Shown piece by piece: positions 23,221 through 35,663 of a DNA stretch of 64,000 nucleotides. Below the pieces are notes generated by a model. The model did not search any database, had not been told where the DNA came from, and worked only from the letters and a program-made list of their open reading frames with translations. Each line of letters opens with the position of its first letter. Position 1 is the stretch's first letter. A program made the translations under genes and the position numbers. This DNA is from Lantana camara (Eukaryota; Streptophyta; Magnoliopsida; Lamiales; Verbenaceae): assembly GCA_037501455.1 (NCBI GenBank), contig CM074857.1, positions 122,375,501 through 122,439,500 on the forward strand, in the 5' to 3' direction.

Positions 23221-23617
23221 AGAAAAATCCCCAATTATTTCAGACGAACAATTTCGTCGATGTTTGGCCGCAAATGTGAACTCATTTCAGGCGAAAAAGG
23301 TCGTCTAAATTTCGTCTGAAATTTCCGATGACTCTCAGACTAATATTCGTCTGAAACCCATTACAAAAAAGTAATTTACAATTTCGGACGAATTGTCGTC
23401 GGAAAGGTTCGTCTGAAATATAAAAAAAAATTATTTTTTAAATTATTAATTTTTTTCGTCTGAAAATCGTCTGAGATTTGTCGAAAATTTTAAATCATAC
23501 AACAAAAGTAACATGTTGTTGGTTTCGTCTGAAATTCGTCTGAGATTCGCCGGAAATTTTCAGACCCATAAAGTTCGTCGGAAATGTTCGTCGGAAAATG
23601 ACTGTTTTTTTGTAGTG
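23221..23617 (-). repeat. 5' terminus and subterminal repeats of CACTA element 2
   Basis: It ends on the plus strand with TTTTTTTGTAGTG, which read on the minus strand is CACTACAAAAAAA. About fifteen copies of TTCGTC(T/G)GAAA fill the rest. ACG at 23618-23620 is the expected position of the 3 bp target duplication. Its partner at the other end is not preserved. Confidence 0.85.
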
Positions 23618-24458
23618 ACGGGTACTATTAAATTTTTCATAAAATATTAAATAATTGGATTTGGTATGCAGTTATAGAAAATATTTCACATCTAATAAAT
23701 CTAACTACCCAACTCATGCAAAAGAAACAAAATAAAGAAAACTCATTTATGATAATGGGATTATTAATAAATTATTGACAACATAGATAATTACCCGGAC
23801 GCCCCAATATCAACCTTCTATCGCTATCCATTTATTTTGTTTCCATTGTCAATTTAAGCATACTTCTTCTTATCATTTATCATTTTTTGATTTTTCATTT
23901 GTTAATATAATTGATTTTTCATATGTTAATATAATTACTTAATTGGTAAGTGCTTTCTATTTTAAAAAAAAATTAATACTTTCACATATTCTGAATTGTG
24001 TAAAAGATTTGTTTAATATAAGAGCGAATTTTGTAAATACATACTGATTAAATAAATTCGAAATTGAAAAAAGAATATATGAATAGCTGATCATTGGGTT
24101 TAATCAAGCCGCATACCGAACCCTTCCTAAATCTATTTCCAAAAATGAATTGGAATCGACATATCTGTGCCGAGATACACAAAAACCTTTTTTTTTTTTT
24201 TTTTTTTAACACACGCACACCCAAGTGGGGTTTGAACCCAGAACCTTGCCTTCGAAAATGAACCCATTAACCACTTGGACAAACCCTTGTTGGCGAGATA
24301 AACAAAAACTTGGCATCAATGTCGCCCAATTTTAATTATATGAACAAGTATATTATATTTATATACGAACTCATTACCGAAAAAAAAATAAAAATATTTA
24401 TATACGAACTTGATTTAACAGGGGTACTTTTTATATAAATTTTCCTGCTAACTGATAT
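23618..24458. other. Spacer between CACTA element 2 and the Tat element
   Basis: It is AT-rich with no gene. It contains the SINE at 24187-24293 and the GATAT target duplication (24454-24458) of the following retrotransposon. Confidence 0.6.
24187..24293 (-). mobile_element. tRNA-derived SINE (about 107 bp)
   Basis: Read on the minus strand it has an A-box-like TGTCCAAGTGGTTAATGG and, about 30 bases later, a B box GGTTCAAACCCC (complement of 24227-24238). It ends in a run of about 20 A. It is flanked by a 16 bp target duplication with one mismatch: CGAGATACACAAAAAC at 24171-24186 and CGAGATAAACAAAAAC at 24294-24309. Internal Pol III promoter boxes, an A-tail and a long target duplication together define a SINE moved by LINE machinery. 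Confidence 0.82.
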
Positions 24459-25086
24459 TGTTGACACCGAAAATTCGAAAATAAATTATTAATTGATAGC
24501 CCAAATAAATTGGTTATTGATTATTGATTTTTATTCTAAGTCCATGATAAATTTGGGCTTAAATATTTAATTTGGGGTAAGAATCATGGACTTATGTTCT
24601 TATTCTTAAATTAATTAAATGGATTAGAAAATGATCCATTAAAATAAAATAAAGCCCACTTCTTTAAAGTGTGGACTTTAAATTCAGGCCCAAACCCATG
24701 AAGCCCAAGTGAAGAACTGAAGGCCTATAAGTAAAGGCTCCAAGGCTACAAGTTCACATAACCTCAAGTCACAAATCACATTACAAATCATAAGTCACAA
24801 ATTCTCAAGAGCAAAGGCATTCAAGCTCTCAAATCTTTGAGCCATTGTCACTTGCTATCTCGAAGTGCTGTCCGTGCAACGAGCCACACTTTCAAGCAAA
24901 TTCAACCAAGTTCTTCATTTGATTCGAGATCAAACATCAAGCTCTCGAATCCGCTATTCAAGAAGAATCAGAGGAATTACAGAGTTGTAACACTTTATTT
25001 AAATTAAATCATTAAATTCTTTGTTTTCCCTATTTTCTTGTTTCTTGTAATTATTTATTGCAGATTCACGAAAATTTGTGTAAACA
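24459..25086 (+). repeat. 5' LTR of the Tat element
   Basis: It is 628 bp, bounded by TG...CA. Seven single-base transitions separate it from the 3' LTR. Confidence 0.93.
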
Positions 25087-25090
25087 AATT

Positions 25091-25108
25091 TTGGCACGCC
25101 CAGTGGGA
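25091..25108 (+). other. Candidate primer-binding site of the Tat element
   Basis: TGGCACGCCCAGTGGGAC begins four bases after the 5' LTR. The position and the leading TGG fit a tRNA 3' end. I did not assign the tRNA species. Confidence 0.6.
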
Positions 25109-25172
25109 CCTTCTCTGCCTCTCATCTCTTCATTCGGTGGAAAATCTCAAAATCACCATCTCAAGCAATTCC

Positions 25173-27797
25173 ATGGCACCAAAAATGGAACTCTTCAACA
25201 AGAAGGACTTTGCCAACTTCATTGCTGATATTGCTCAATCTCCCACCGGGAGCAGGCACAACGGTTCAGCCTCATCTGAATCTGACAATTCCAACCCTAC
25301 TACTCCAAAAATGGTCAATTCCACTCCTTTCGCCAATTTGCCTGTTATGACCACCGGGGCAACGAACGTGGACGATCAACTTGCTCAGATGGCTCAAGCC
25401 ATAGCTGATTTGCAGAAAATGGTAGAGGACAAAGATCTTCAGATTGCGCAGCTGATGAACAAAGTAGAGCAGCAAAACGCCGAGGGGTCTAGTCACAACC
25501 GTCCTTCTCCTCCAAAACACATTCCAAACGAGAAGCTGGTTGATCAGACGCTTCACGAGCCAGATTTTGCACAAAAGACCACGCGTTCAACGAGTTCCGT
25601 AGCAGCCTTGTCCGTGGAAGAGTTGCAGGCGATGATAGCTAACACCATCCAGGCGCAGTATGACGGGTCTTCCCAAAACCGAGTGGCATACTCTGAACCA
25701 TACTCTAGGAGAATTGATGCCATGAAGATGCCGAACGGATACCAGCCACCCAAGCTTCAGCAGTTTGATGGAAAAGGCAACCCAAAACAGCATATCGCCC
25801 ATTTCATTGAAACTTGCAATAATGCCGTAACGGGTGGAGACCTTCTTGTCAAGCAGTTCGTGCGATCGCTCAAAAGTAACGCCTTCGATTGGTATGTTGA
25901 TCTTGAACCCGAATCCATCAATAGTTGGGACGAAATGGAGGGGGAGTTCTTGAACCGTTTCTACAGCACCTGACGCATCGTAAGCATGATTGAACTCACA
26001 AATACCAAGCAATGGAAAGACGAGCCCGTGGTCGACTACATCAACCGTTGGCGCGCCTTAAGCCTGAATTGCAAAGATAAGTTGTCCGAAACTTCAGCAA
26101 TCGAAATGTGCATCCAAGGCATGCATTGGGGTCTGCTCTATATATTGCAAGGCATCAAACCCAGAAATTTTGAAGAATTAGCTACTCGCGCACACGACAT
26201 GAAGTTAAGCATTTTGAATCACAAAACGACGTTTCCAGTGGAGGATGCGAGAAAGGAAAAGAAAGACTATCCGCGAAGGGTGGAGAAATCACACAAGGCA
26301 CCAGTTAAGAAATACATGGCCATCAAGACAACTGCGGTCAAAGTCTCTTCTGGTGACAGAAAGAATGAAAGAATCAAGGAGCAGAAACCTCCGACTGACA
26401 AACGACGACCTACGTTGAAAGAGCTCCAAGAAAAGGTGTATCCATTCCCCGACTCCGATGTCCCTCAAATCCTGGACGAATTATTGGAGAGAAAACTCAT
26501 TGAGTTGCCGGAGTCAAAGCGCCCAGAAGAGAGCGGGAGAGTGAACGATCCCAAGTTTTGCAGGTATCACCGAGTGATTAGCCACCCCCTTGAAAAATGT
26601 TTCGTGGTTAAGGAGAAGATCATGAACTTGGTGAGAGACGGAAAGATAATCCTTGAAACTGAGGATACGGCGGATGCGAATGTTGTGTGTGCAGGTAAGA
26701 ATACACTTCCTTCATCTATGCCGAGGGCATCTATTATGCTGCAATTTGGAAGCTTAGATCCCGTTTTTGTGAAAATCCCTATCAACGTTGAAGAAGTTCT
26801 CAAGGAGATGCTCGAAGAAGAAATCACGGAGCAGCCAGATCTCGTATCCGGGAGTGATGAGGAAGATGAAGGATGGACCCTCGTGACTCGACGCCAAAGA
26901 CAAAGACGCCGTATTGAGCAGATGCAACCTTCTAGGATAAGGACGTCATATCCCCGAAAGAGCATGCAAATAGGTTCGAAGAAAGGGTTAGAAGTTCGAC
27001 CAAACCCAAAGAAATCTTCAAGAAGTGACCAACATGAATCTGTCGTGTTAGGAGACTTTTTTCCAGCTGAGTTCTTCAAAGAGAAAGCCGAGCCAAAAAA
27101 TTTGTTGCCTCGAAGGGAGAAAGATGAACAATCCGCCTTTTGTTATGTTGTCATCGCCTTTGATGATGAAGACCTATTGTTGGGATCAAAACCACACAAT
27201 AGACCGCTCTTTGTTTCAGGCTTCTCGCGGGGGCAGAAAATCAACCGCATGTTAGTTGATGGAGGGTCAGCAGTCAACATCATGCCCAAATCCACTATGA
27301 AGAGTCTGAATATCACGATCGAGGATTTGTCTCATAGTCGTCTGACAATTCAAGGTTTTAACCAGGGAAGCCAACGAGCCATTGGAATGATCCGTGTGGA
27401 GCTTACCATCGGGGAGTTAAAAGCTGATACCCTCTTTCACGTCATTGATGCCAGGACATCTTACCACCTACTGTTGGGCAGGCCATGGCTTCATGAGAAC
27501 GGAGTGGTTCCCTCTACCCTCCATCAGTGCTTCAAGTATGCAAGAAATGGAGAGATAGTAAAGGTTGATGCAGACACAAAGCCTTTCACCGAAGCAGAAT
27601 CATACTTCGCAGATGCCAAACTTTACTTGGATTCGAAGCCAGCCGAAGAATCCTCATGTTCCCCGAACCATCCTATCGTTGAACCTGGTAGCACCAAGGA
27701 AGAAAGCGAGGATAGCAAAAAGGAGAGCGTTGTTCAGGTGGCTACAAACAGAGAAGTTGCTGCTATAAAGACACTTAACCCGCCGCGTTTGCAATAG
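25173..27797 (+). pseudogene. gag-protease of the Tat element, interrupted
   Basis: The likely start is ATG 25173 (MAPKMELFNKKDF). An upstream in-frame ATG at 25038 lies inside the LTR and is less likely. Gag runs through a coiled-coil stretch (MAQAIADLQKMVEDKDLQIAQ) and the conserved gag core (PPKLQQFDGKGNPKQHIAHF, FYST, then [15 protein letters not shown] after the stop). The protease domain lies at about 27235-27500, with active site [12 protein letters not shown] and closing motif LLGRPWL. In-frame TGA at 25971-25973 splits gag, and TAG at 27795-27797 ends the frame before the reverse transcriptase region. DGG in place of DSG or DTG is common in this lineage. Confidence 0.85.
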
Positions 27798-28886
27798 CGT
27801 CCGAAAGAACATGCTGTCAGCCTTGCGTCAACCAGGTCAAAGAATGCCCGAGCAGACGACTTTCGAGTAATCAAAAAGGAATTAATTTTACCTGTCGCCA
27901 AATTGAAGAGTGTAGAGCAAGCGGGGTCATCATCTGAAAGCCAACTCCAAGGAGGTTTCAATCCAAAGGCGTATGATCTTCTGGAGAAGTCTGGGTACGA
28001 CTTTCAAAACCCATCCCAACTAGGTGAGCTAAAACCTGAGCTTACTGGCGAAAAGATCCATGGGCTTACCAAGGAGCAACACAAGTTGAAAAAGCAAGGA
28101 TTCCGCGTCGACCAACCGAAGTCCGGCTTAGGATTCTCCCCGATGGAACCAATCAGGATCCGACTAAGGAAGAACACGCACGCTAGCGTACAACATATTA
28201 CCGCGGAAGAGGATAAGAGCGATGGTAACAAAAAGGCCACTGATCGTCGTCTTTCTGTATTTGACAGGCTGGGGGCATCCAAAACCCGTAGATCAGTATT
28301 CGAGAGGCTTGGAAATACTCGTCGAGCTAAGTCTGTTCATGATAGGCTTGGGATCAACCGTCAAACATGAGGCTCTGTCTTTGATAGACTAGGGAACCGT
28401 GGAGCGAAGCAACAAAAGAGACAAGATATCATTAGAGGGGTGGAAGCAATAGAATCAGAAAGTAAAGCTCAGACTATCCATATCTCTGCATCCCGTGAAA
28501 ATAAATCCTCAATCCTGTTTATTACCTCAGATAGGCCAGTGATGATTAAACAACAAACTTTTGGACACTCGAGTGGCGTGGCTGGAGAAAGAGTAGAGGT
28601 CACGATCGGGTCCAACGAAACTTATGCTCACGAGGAAGACGAGTACTATGGATGCAACCATGTAACGGCTGAAGGAAATTCTGACTCTGAGCCCTCTGAT
28701 GACGAGGTTCAGGAAGCCCCGAAGCAGCTTGAAGATGGTGTACAAACAACTGTGGACGAGCTTAAGGAACTGAATCTCGGAACTGACGAAGATCCACGTC
28801 CCGTATACGTTAGCGCGCTGCTGAGTCAGGAAGAAAGAGAAGAATACATCAGAATCCTGAACGGGTATAAAGATGTCTTTGCATAG
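27798..28886 (+). pseudogene. Linker region of the Tat polyprotein with SVFDRLG repeats
   Basis: The frame continues between protease and reverse transcriptase. Residues from about 28240 to 28400 contain four copies of a short repeat of the form S-V-(F/H)-(D/E)-R-L-G, spaced about 14 residues apart. A TGA at 28368-28370 falls between the third and fourth copies. An acidic segment follows (HEEDEYYG, EPSDDEVQEAP), and the region ends with the approach to RT (REEYIRILNGYKDVFA), where a TAG lies at 28884-28886. The role of the repeats is unknown. Confidence 0.7.
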
Positions 28887-28898
28887 ACGTATAAGGAA

Positions 28899-30914
28899 AT
28901 GCCTGGCCTAGACCCCAAAGTCGCAGTGCACCACCTTGGTATTAAACACGGAGCACGTCCCGTCAAACAATCACAAAGGATGCTCCGCCCAGAACTTGCC
29001 GCTCGTGTTGAGGCAGAAGTAAACAAGTTGATCGAAGCTGGATTCATCAGAGAGGTTAAGTACCCCACCTGGATATCTAGCATCGTACCGGTCAAGAAGA
29101 AGAATGGCCAAATACTGGTTTACGTGGACTTTCGGGATCTGAACAAAGCGTGCCCCAAGGATGATTTTCCGTTGCCTATCATTGAGCTGATGGTTGACGC
29201 TACTACAGGACATGAAGCTCTATCTTTCATGGATGGATGCTCCGGGTATAATCAGATACGGATGTCACCAAAAGATGAGGAATGTACAGCTTTTCGCACT
29301 CCGAAGGGTATATACTGTTACAAAGTGATGCCCTTTGGTTTGAAGAATGCAGGTGCTACATATCAACGAGCGATGCAAAATATCTTCGACGATATGCTGC
29401 ACAAAAGAGTTGAATGTTATGTTGATGATTTGGTTGTGAAGACAAGGAAAAGAGCTGATCACTTGGAGGATCTCCGTGTTGTGTTCGAGAGGCTAAGGAA
29501 ATACAACTTGAAGATGAATCCTCTCAAATGCACGTTCGGAGTGACATCCGAAAAGTTCCTTGGCTTTGTGGTTCGTCATCGAGGCATTGAGGTGGACCCC
29601 GGAAAAATAGACGCTATCCAGAAGATGCCTCCTCCAAGGAATCTGAAGGAGCTGAGGAGTTTGCAAGGCAATCTCGCGTTCATAAGGAGATTCATATCTA
29701 ACCTTGCCGGGAGATGCCAGCCATTCAACCATCTCATGAAGAAGGACTCCCCTTTCGAATGGGATAAAGGCTGTCAAAATGGATTTGAAAGCATAAAGAA
29801 GTACCTTCTGAACCCACCAGTGCTAGGAGCCCCGATACCCGGGAAACCACTCGTACTGTATATCGCAGCGCAAGAACGTTCAATTGGCGCCCTGATGGCT
29901 CAGGAGAATGTTGAAGGTAAAGAAATGGCACTTTATTACCTGAGCAGAACCTTGACGGGAAGCGAATTAAAGTACTCTCTGGTTGAGAAGATCTGCTTAG
30001 CCTTGTTCTACGCCATTAAAAAGTTGAAGCACTATTTCGAAGCCTACTCTATTCGGCTCATCTCCCGTGCTGATCCAGTCAAGTTCGTGATGTCGAGACC
30101 CGTGCTTTCTGGAAGACTAGCAAAATGGTCCATCATCTTCAACCAGTATGAAATAATGTACGTGCCTCAAAAAGCTGTCAAAGGCCAGACACTTGCCAAT
30201 TTCCTTGCGGATCATCCTGTTCCTGCGGAATGGGAGTTGTCTGAAGATCTGCCTGATGAAGACGTTCTATTCACAGAAGCTTTCCCACCATGGACGATGT
30301 TCTTCGACGGATTAGCACGAACCGATGGAGCGGGGGCAGGAGTCGTCTTCGTTTCTTCGGAGAGACAAGTTCTGACATACTCAATCGTGCTCGGAGAGCT
30401 ATGCTCTAATAATGTTGCGGAATATCAGGCCTTGATAATCGGGCTACAGATGGCTTTGGAAATGGGGATAACAGAAGTTGAGATCTACGGCGACTCTAAA
30501 CTCGTCATCAACCAGCTTTTGAGCACCTACGAAGTCAAGAAGGAAGACCTTGTGCCACTTTCCCAACAAGCTGCAGAGCTGCTCAAATATTTCAAGAGTG
30601 TTACTCTAAATCACATTCCCAGGAATGACAATAGGATAGCAGACGCGTTGGCCAACTTAGCTACCACTTTAGCTTTGTCAGAAGGGGAGACAACAAATGT
30701 CCCTGTGTGCAACCGATGGATTGTACCGCATGCCACTGAATCAAATCATGAAGACTCAAATGTCACATCCATCTCAGCTGTCGATGACGAAGATTGGAGG
30801 GTACCATTAGTTGACTACCTCAAACATGGGAAGTTGCCTGAAAACGCGCGTCATAAGGCGGAAGTGCGGAGAAGAGCATCAAGCTACGTCCTGTGTAGAG
30901 ATACATTATATTGA
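28899..30914 (+). pseudogene. Reverse transcriptase, RNase H and archaeal-type RNase H of the Tat element
   Basis: This 671-codon open stretch holds RT (about residues 30-210), with VDFRDLNKACPKDDFPLP, SFMDGCSGYNQI, FGLKNAGATYQR and the catalytic box CYVDDLVVK. The first RNase H follows (about 290-420; LYIAAQERSIGALMAQE, YYLSRTLTGSELKYS). The second, archaeal-type RNase H is at about 465-600. Its four acidic positions are visible in MFFDGLARTDGAGAG, NNVAEYQALI, IYGDSKLV and NRIADALANLA. All key residues are intact. Nonsense codons at 28884 upstream and 30912 at the end cut it off from the rest of the polyprotein. Confidence 0.9.
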
Positions 30915-32042
30915 CGATCGCTTGAAGGGAATTATCAAAGATGTTTGAACGGTGAGGAAGCTATTGAAGCCATGACCGAAGCTCATTCAGGAGTCTGCGG
31001 AGCCCACCAATCCGGTCCAAAGTTGCACTTTCGAATTAAGCGGATGGGCTACTACTGGCTGACAATGGTGAAAGATTGCCTTGAATATATGAAACGGTGC
31101 GAAGCTTGTCAAATACATGCCAACTTCATACACCAACCTCCGGAACCGCTTCATCCTACTGTCGCCTCTTGGCCATTTGATGCATGGGGTTTAGATGTCG
31201 TAGGGCCTATAACTCCCAAATCCTCAGCGGGTCACATGTACATTTTGGCGGCCACCGATTACTTCTCCAAATGGGCAGAGGCACTTCCCCTCAAGGAAGT
31301 GAAAAAAGAGACAGTGGTCGAATTCATTCGCACCAATCTCATCTATAGGTACGGCGTGCCGCAATGCATTGTAACTGACAACGGGAAACCGTTCTATAAT
31401 AAGTTGATGGATAAATTGTGTGCATAATTCGGCTTCAAACAGCATAACTCTTCGATGTACAACGCTGCGGCGAATGGCTTGGCAGAAGCGTTCAATAAGA
31501 CCCTATGCAACCTTCTGAAGAAGATAGTCTCGAAGTCAAAGAGGGATTGGCACCAAAAGGTTGGAGAAGCGCTCTGGGCATACAGAACGACACATCGAAC
31601 GGCCACTCAAGCTACCCCTTATTCGCTCGTGTACGGGGTCGAAGCCGTGCTTCCGCTTGAAAGCCAGATTCCTTCATTGCGCATTGCGATCCAGGAGGGG
31701 CTTACTGCTGAAGATAATGCTCGTCTCAGACTCGAAGAATTGGAAGCGTTGGATGAAAAGAGATTGGAAGCTCAACAACAACTGGAATGCTACCAAGCTC
31801 GCATGACGAGGGCCTTCAACAAAAAGGTGCGCCCTCGAGCATTCCAAGTTGGAGACCTAGTGTTGGCGGTGCGAAGACCTATTACCATCACCCAACGCAT
31901 GGGAAGTAAGTTCTCGTCAAAATGGGATGGCCCTTATATCGTGAAAGAAGCATACACGAACGGTGCCTACAAGCTGGTGGATAAAGATGGCCTGCGAATC
32001 TGTCCCATCAACGGCAAGTTCCTGAAGAGATATTATCCATAA
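30915..32042 (+). pseudogene. Integrase of the Tat element, interrupted
   Basis: The N-terminal zinc finger is visible (AHSGVCGAHQSG, then CEACQIHANFIH). The catalytic core has WGLDVVGPI, then IVTDNGKPF, then NGLAEAFNKTL, so D, D and E are all present. A C-terminal domain follows (VGDLVLAVRRPI, KWDGPYIVKEAYTNGAYKL, GKFLKRYYP). TAA at 31425-31427 splits the core just after the second Asp, so no intact integrase can be made without readthrough. Confidence 0.88.
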
Positions 32043-32634
32043 GAAGTTGGCTCCATGACGCACGAGCCTAAACTGCACGTCACTCTTGGCCCGCAAGAGT
32101 ATAAAATGCGTACGACAACCACTAATTGTAGTGCACGTGGTTAAACTACTAATCTACTCCACTGATGATATTTCATGTGGCTAAAATGCAGAAATATCCC
32201 ACCTCGCCCAGGGTGGTTAAGCTTTGGATACTCCTGGCCCGCACGAGTATAAACTATGTACGGCACCCCCTCAAAACAGTGTTATGTTTCCCGAACTACG
32301 TTATGACTTGATCCTCTTCGCAGGGGTACGTAGGCAGCTTGAAATTTGAAATTCAAGTTCAGTCAAATCTTAAAACAAACCAAAGGTTCCTGTCACCTTC
32401 ATGTTCATTGGTTATGTTTGAATTTCAAACAAGTTCACGAAATTCTACGTTTGAAACATGCGACAAAAATTCGTAATGTACACCAAGCATGAAGAAAAAT
32501 GGAATTAAACTACAAGACTCAAAAGAACGGAGTTGAAGAAAAATGCATAATTTTATTCCACCAAAAGAGTTCTTACACATCAAAAGAAAGAACGACATAG
32601 AAAGGAATAAAAAAGTGCTATAACAACTACATGA
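32043..32634. other. Noncoding region between converging sense and antisense genes of the Tat element
   Basis: No gene is supported. Two related blocks carry TGGCCCGCA(A/C)GAGTATAAA followed by GTACG(A/G)C, near 32085 and 32237. The region probably holds the 3' ends of both transcripts. Confidence 0.5.
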
Positions 32635-35600
32635 TCAAGCAAAAGGATCAAAACGAGCAAAGTCCTGTTGAGATTCTGCAAAGATCTTCTCTGTCTCCTT
32701 CAAAGCCTCCACTTCCTTTTCAGACGAGGCTCGAATTTCCTCAAGTTGAGAGACTTGTTTCTGTTTTTCGCTCACAGCCTTCTGAAGCACAGGCAAATCT
32801 TTTTCAACGGCTCGAAGTGATGAATCGACAAGTTCCTCTTTAGCACGTAACTTAGCTAGTTGTTTCTCTAACTCTTTCCACTGCATGGCAAGTTGGAGTG
32901 CTTCGGTCTTCAAACGGGCCATCTCCTCGGTGCGCTTGATTTCCCGACCCTCAACCCCAGAAAGTTCTTGTCTTGCGAGCAAAATCGATTTCTCATGAGC
33001 CTCCTGCGTGGGCATTTGGCCGGTTTCCATCTTGATCTTCACATATTCAGAAGCACCATCAAACAGGAACCGTAGTCGACTCTCCAACGACGAGGTATCC
33101 ATAAAGACTCGCATCTCCTTGACCAAAGAATCAAAGTCGGGCTTCCTATCTAAAAACTTTTTCGGAGACGCGTCCACGACCTTGTCTCGTATCTGGCCCC
33201 AGAAGTAAGTAAGCATCATTTGTCGAGCATTGAACTTGACAACTTCGGAACAAAATTTCGATACTTCGGCGGGAGGTGGATTTTTAGGTGCCAGCTTGGA
33301 CTTCTTGGTGCCATTCCCCTCGATACTATGTCTCGCAGCTGCAAAAGCAAGGAATGTTGTTTTCAACACACAAGCCAAAGAGGGGGAAGGACGAGGAATC
33401 ATAATTCTTCTTCAATAAAGTGTTCATACTAGAAACAGGGGGAGTTTCGATCGCAGCTGGCAACTTGAAATGGCTAACACCGTTGACCGATTTCGTGCTC
33501 CCTTCGGAAATGATGTGGACTCCTTGCTCAAGACTCCCAAGCTGAAAAGCAGAGAATATGGGAGGGATGATTAAAACATGACATAAATGAAAAGAAGAAA
33601 ATGCAAAATAATAGCATTACATATTGTGCTAAGTCTTCTAATGGCATCGAGGAACTCGGGGCATCCTCAAAAAAGTCTGAATTGACATGAATATCGTCTA
33701 AGTCAAAAACCTTTGTTCCTTCGTTATGTCGGGGTTGATCACTGGATCCACCGGTCGAGAGGGAGAGTGCTGATATGATCTCGTTTCCTTCTCTGGGGGC
33801 AAGGATAGACAAGGGCTTGATGGCTAGGGCATTGTCTGAACGCTGACACTTCCTGGAAACTGTCTCAGTCGAAGCAATGGCATGGTCAGGGTTGAGAGGC
33901 GGAGTCTGGGGTGTGGCTTCTTTTTTATGGTCCTTAAAGCTCCCGGTAGAATCCTTTGACGTCTGGCCAAGTTTGACGACGATCTTTGTGTTTTTTCCGG
34001 TCGAGGCCTTCCAACACTTTGCCCACCAACCAACGTACGCCTTGGCAACCAACTGAGAAGATGATGAATCACCCGGAATGGTGAATTTGGCATTTGTCCC
34101 AAGTACGGTGGAAGATCTCCAAAGGCGAACCAGCTCGCTCAGCTCACATGTGCGAATCTCCTTTTTCAGCATGCCCGGGATGTCCTGACAGAAACCATGT
34201 TGACGGCTGAATCTGTGAGGGCTATAAGCTTGAACAACGTGGTCGGACCCGCTTCGAAAGGTCAAATAACTGGACCGAAGCGCCACAATGAGATCCTTGA
34301 AGGTGCTAGAAATGGTTGAATCGTCTGTCACTGAAGATCGCTAAGGCATGGTTAGAGTCCGAAGCTTGGACGGATTGATCTTCAAAAATAAGTCACGAGC
34401 TTCTGCAAGATCATAGGACAGGGCCATATTCTCTCCTAAATACGATTCCATCTGTGGGCCACGCGGTTCATATTTTGGAGAAAAGTAGGTGCCAAGGTAG
34501 CGCCCCATCCAGCTGTAGAGAAAATGAACGGGAAAGACTGCAGCGGATTGACTCAAGCTTTTGGAAGTAGAAATCTCTCGCAGACCCCGGTAGATGCTCG
34601 TCAGTACAGGAATGGCCAAAGAAAAGTACGTCCCACGAGCCATCATGCTAGAAACCTTGAAAACTGAAGCCCGGATTTTGTTGACTCGGCGGTGGGGGAG
34701 TACGAACTTGCACAACCAGCATGCTATGAAAGCGGCAAGATAGGTCTCTGCCCGGGCCTGCTCCTCAACTTCTAACATCAGAAAAGGATCATCAAACTCC
34801 TTGGTGCGAGGTGAAGGGGGGACATCAACCTTCCCGGATGGATTGTGAGAAGATTTAGGCCTGGTCTGTCTCTTCCTGGTGGTGCGCAACGGAGGCTCGG
34901 CATATCTCAGCGGCCCTCTGAACCAAAACTCTACCCAATCAGAAATGGACACGCCGTCAGAATCTTTGGGAAGCCGGTGGTAAGCCAGAAGTAGGTGTCT
35001 GCAGCTTTGAGGTATGGAAGGTGAGTGACCATCGATGCCCAACAAATCTTTGGCGGAAGGAACGGCTTCATCATAGAACTCTCCTCGTATTGGCAATCCA
35101 CAAAGTCCACGTACATCCCACAAAGAAATTGAGAACTCTCCGACAGAAGTATGTAAGTTGTTGGTTGAAGGGCACCACAACTCCAAGAAGGCCTGGAAGA
35201 TATTTCTGTTGCAAACGTACGTGAAAAGAGAGGCATGAACAGCATTGTGGATCTTAGCTCGATCAAGGGTCTCTGCATAATGGCTTAAGATATCCTCGGT
35301 CCATTCCCAATAACCGTCGTGGAAAGAAACTTCGCCAAGTCTAGATGGTGGCATCCTCCATAGGTGGATGCTATGATTGAGATGATAGTTCGGGAGCTTG
35401 AATTCTGTTTGTTGGCCATGATGGAGCGAAGACTTCAACAGAAGGACTCGGGATTCGAAGGTGGCGCCGGAGTATGGATTCGTGGCTTCCACGGCTGTCT
35501 CAACGGTCCATTCTGAAGGATGTGGGGCTTTGTCGGACCTGGAGTGATGGATGCTTTTGACCGGCTCATGGATCGGTAGTGTGGTGCTCTTGACCTTCGA

Positions 35601-35663
35601 ATCATCTCTACGACCCTTGATGATAATGTGCGGGGACGGCTCACGACGATCTTCGATGTCCAT
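32635..35663 (-). pseudogene. Antisense extra gene of the Tat element: plant-mobile-domain-like protein, three exons
   Basis: Three exons agree in phase on the minus strand: 33621-35663, 33430-33541 and 32635-33338 (about 950 codons). A longer start at 35714 is possible. The first 440 residues resemble the plant mobile domain seen in aminotransferase-like proteins and in extra ORFs of Tat elements (MPPSRLGEVSFHDGYWEWTE, CNRNIFQAFLELWCPSTNNL, SISLWDVRGLCGLPIRGEFY). The middle is Ser/Pro-rich, and the C-terminal third is a long coiled coil (QLAMQWKELEKQLAKLRAKEE). One in-frame TAG at 34341-34343 interrupts exon 1. Opposite-strand genes at this position are known from the Tat group. Their role is not settled. 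Confidence 0.75.

Larger units (their letters stand above)
9107..23617 (-). mobile_element. CACTA (En/Spm) element 2, minus orientation
   Basis: The 5' terminus lies at 23617. Read on the minus strand it begins CACTACAAAAAAACAGTC, a classic CACTA end, followed by repeats of TTTC(A/C)GACGAA. The candidate 3 bp target duplication is ACG (23618-23620). The same repeat type reappears in mirrored orientation at 9107-9560, which marks the 3' subterminal region. The last ~18 bases of that terminus are missing or overwritten at the junction with CACTA 1. Between them lie a TNP2-type transposase gene (12405-17710) and a TNP1/Transposase_24 gene (10415-12141). Both are transcribed leftward in the usual CACTA order. 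The solo LTR and a MITE are later insertions. Confidence 0.85.

Noticed and set aside
24227..24290. A tRNA gene, suggested by A- and B-box-like sequences
   Set aside because: No cloverleaf could be folded, the spacing and A-tail are wrong for a tRNA, and a 16 bp target duplication flanks it. It is a SINE.
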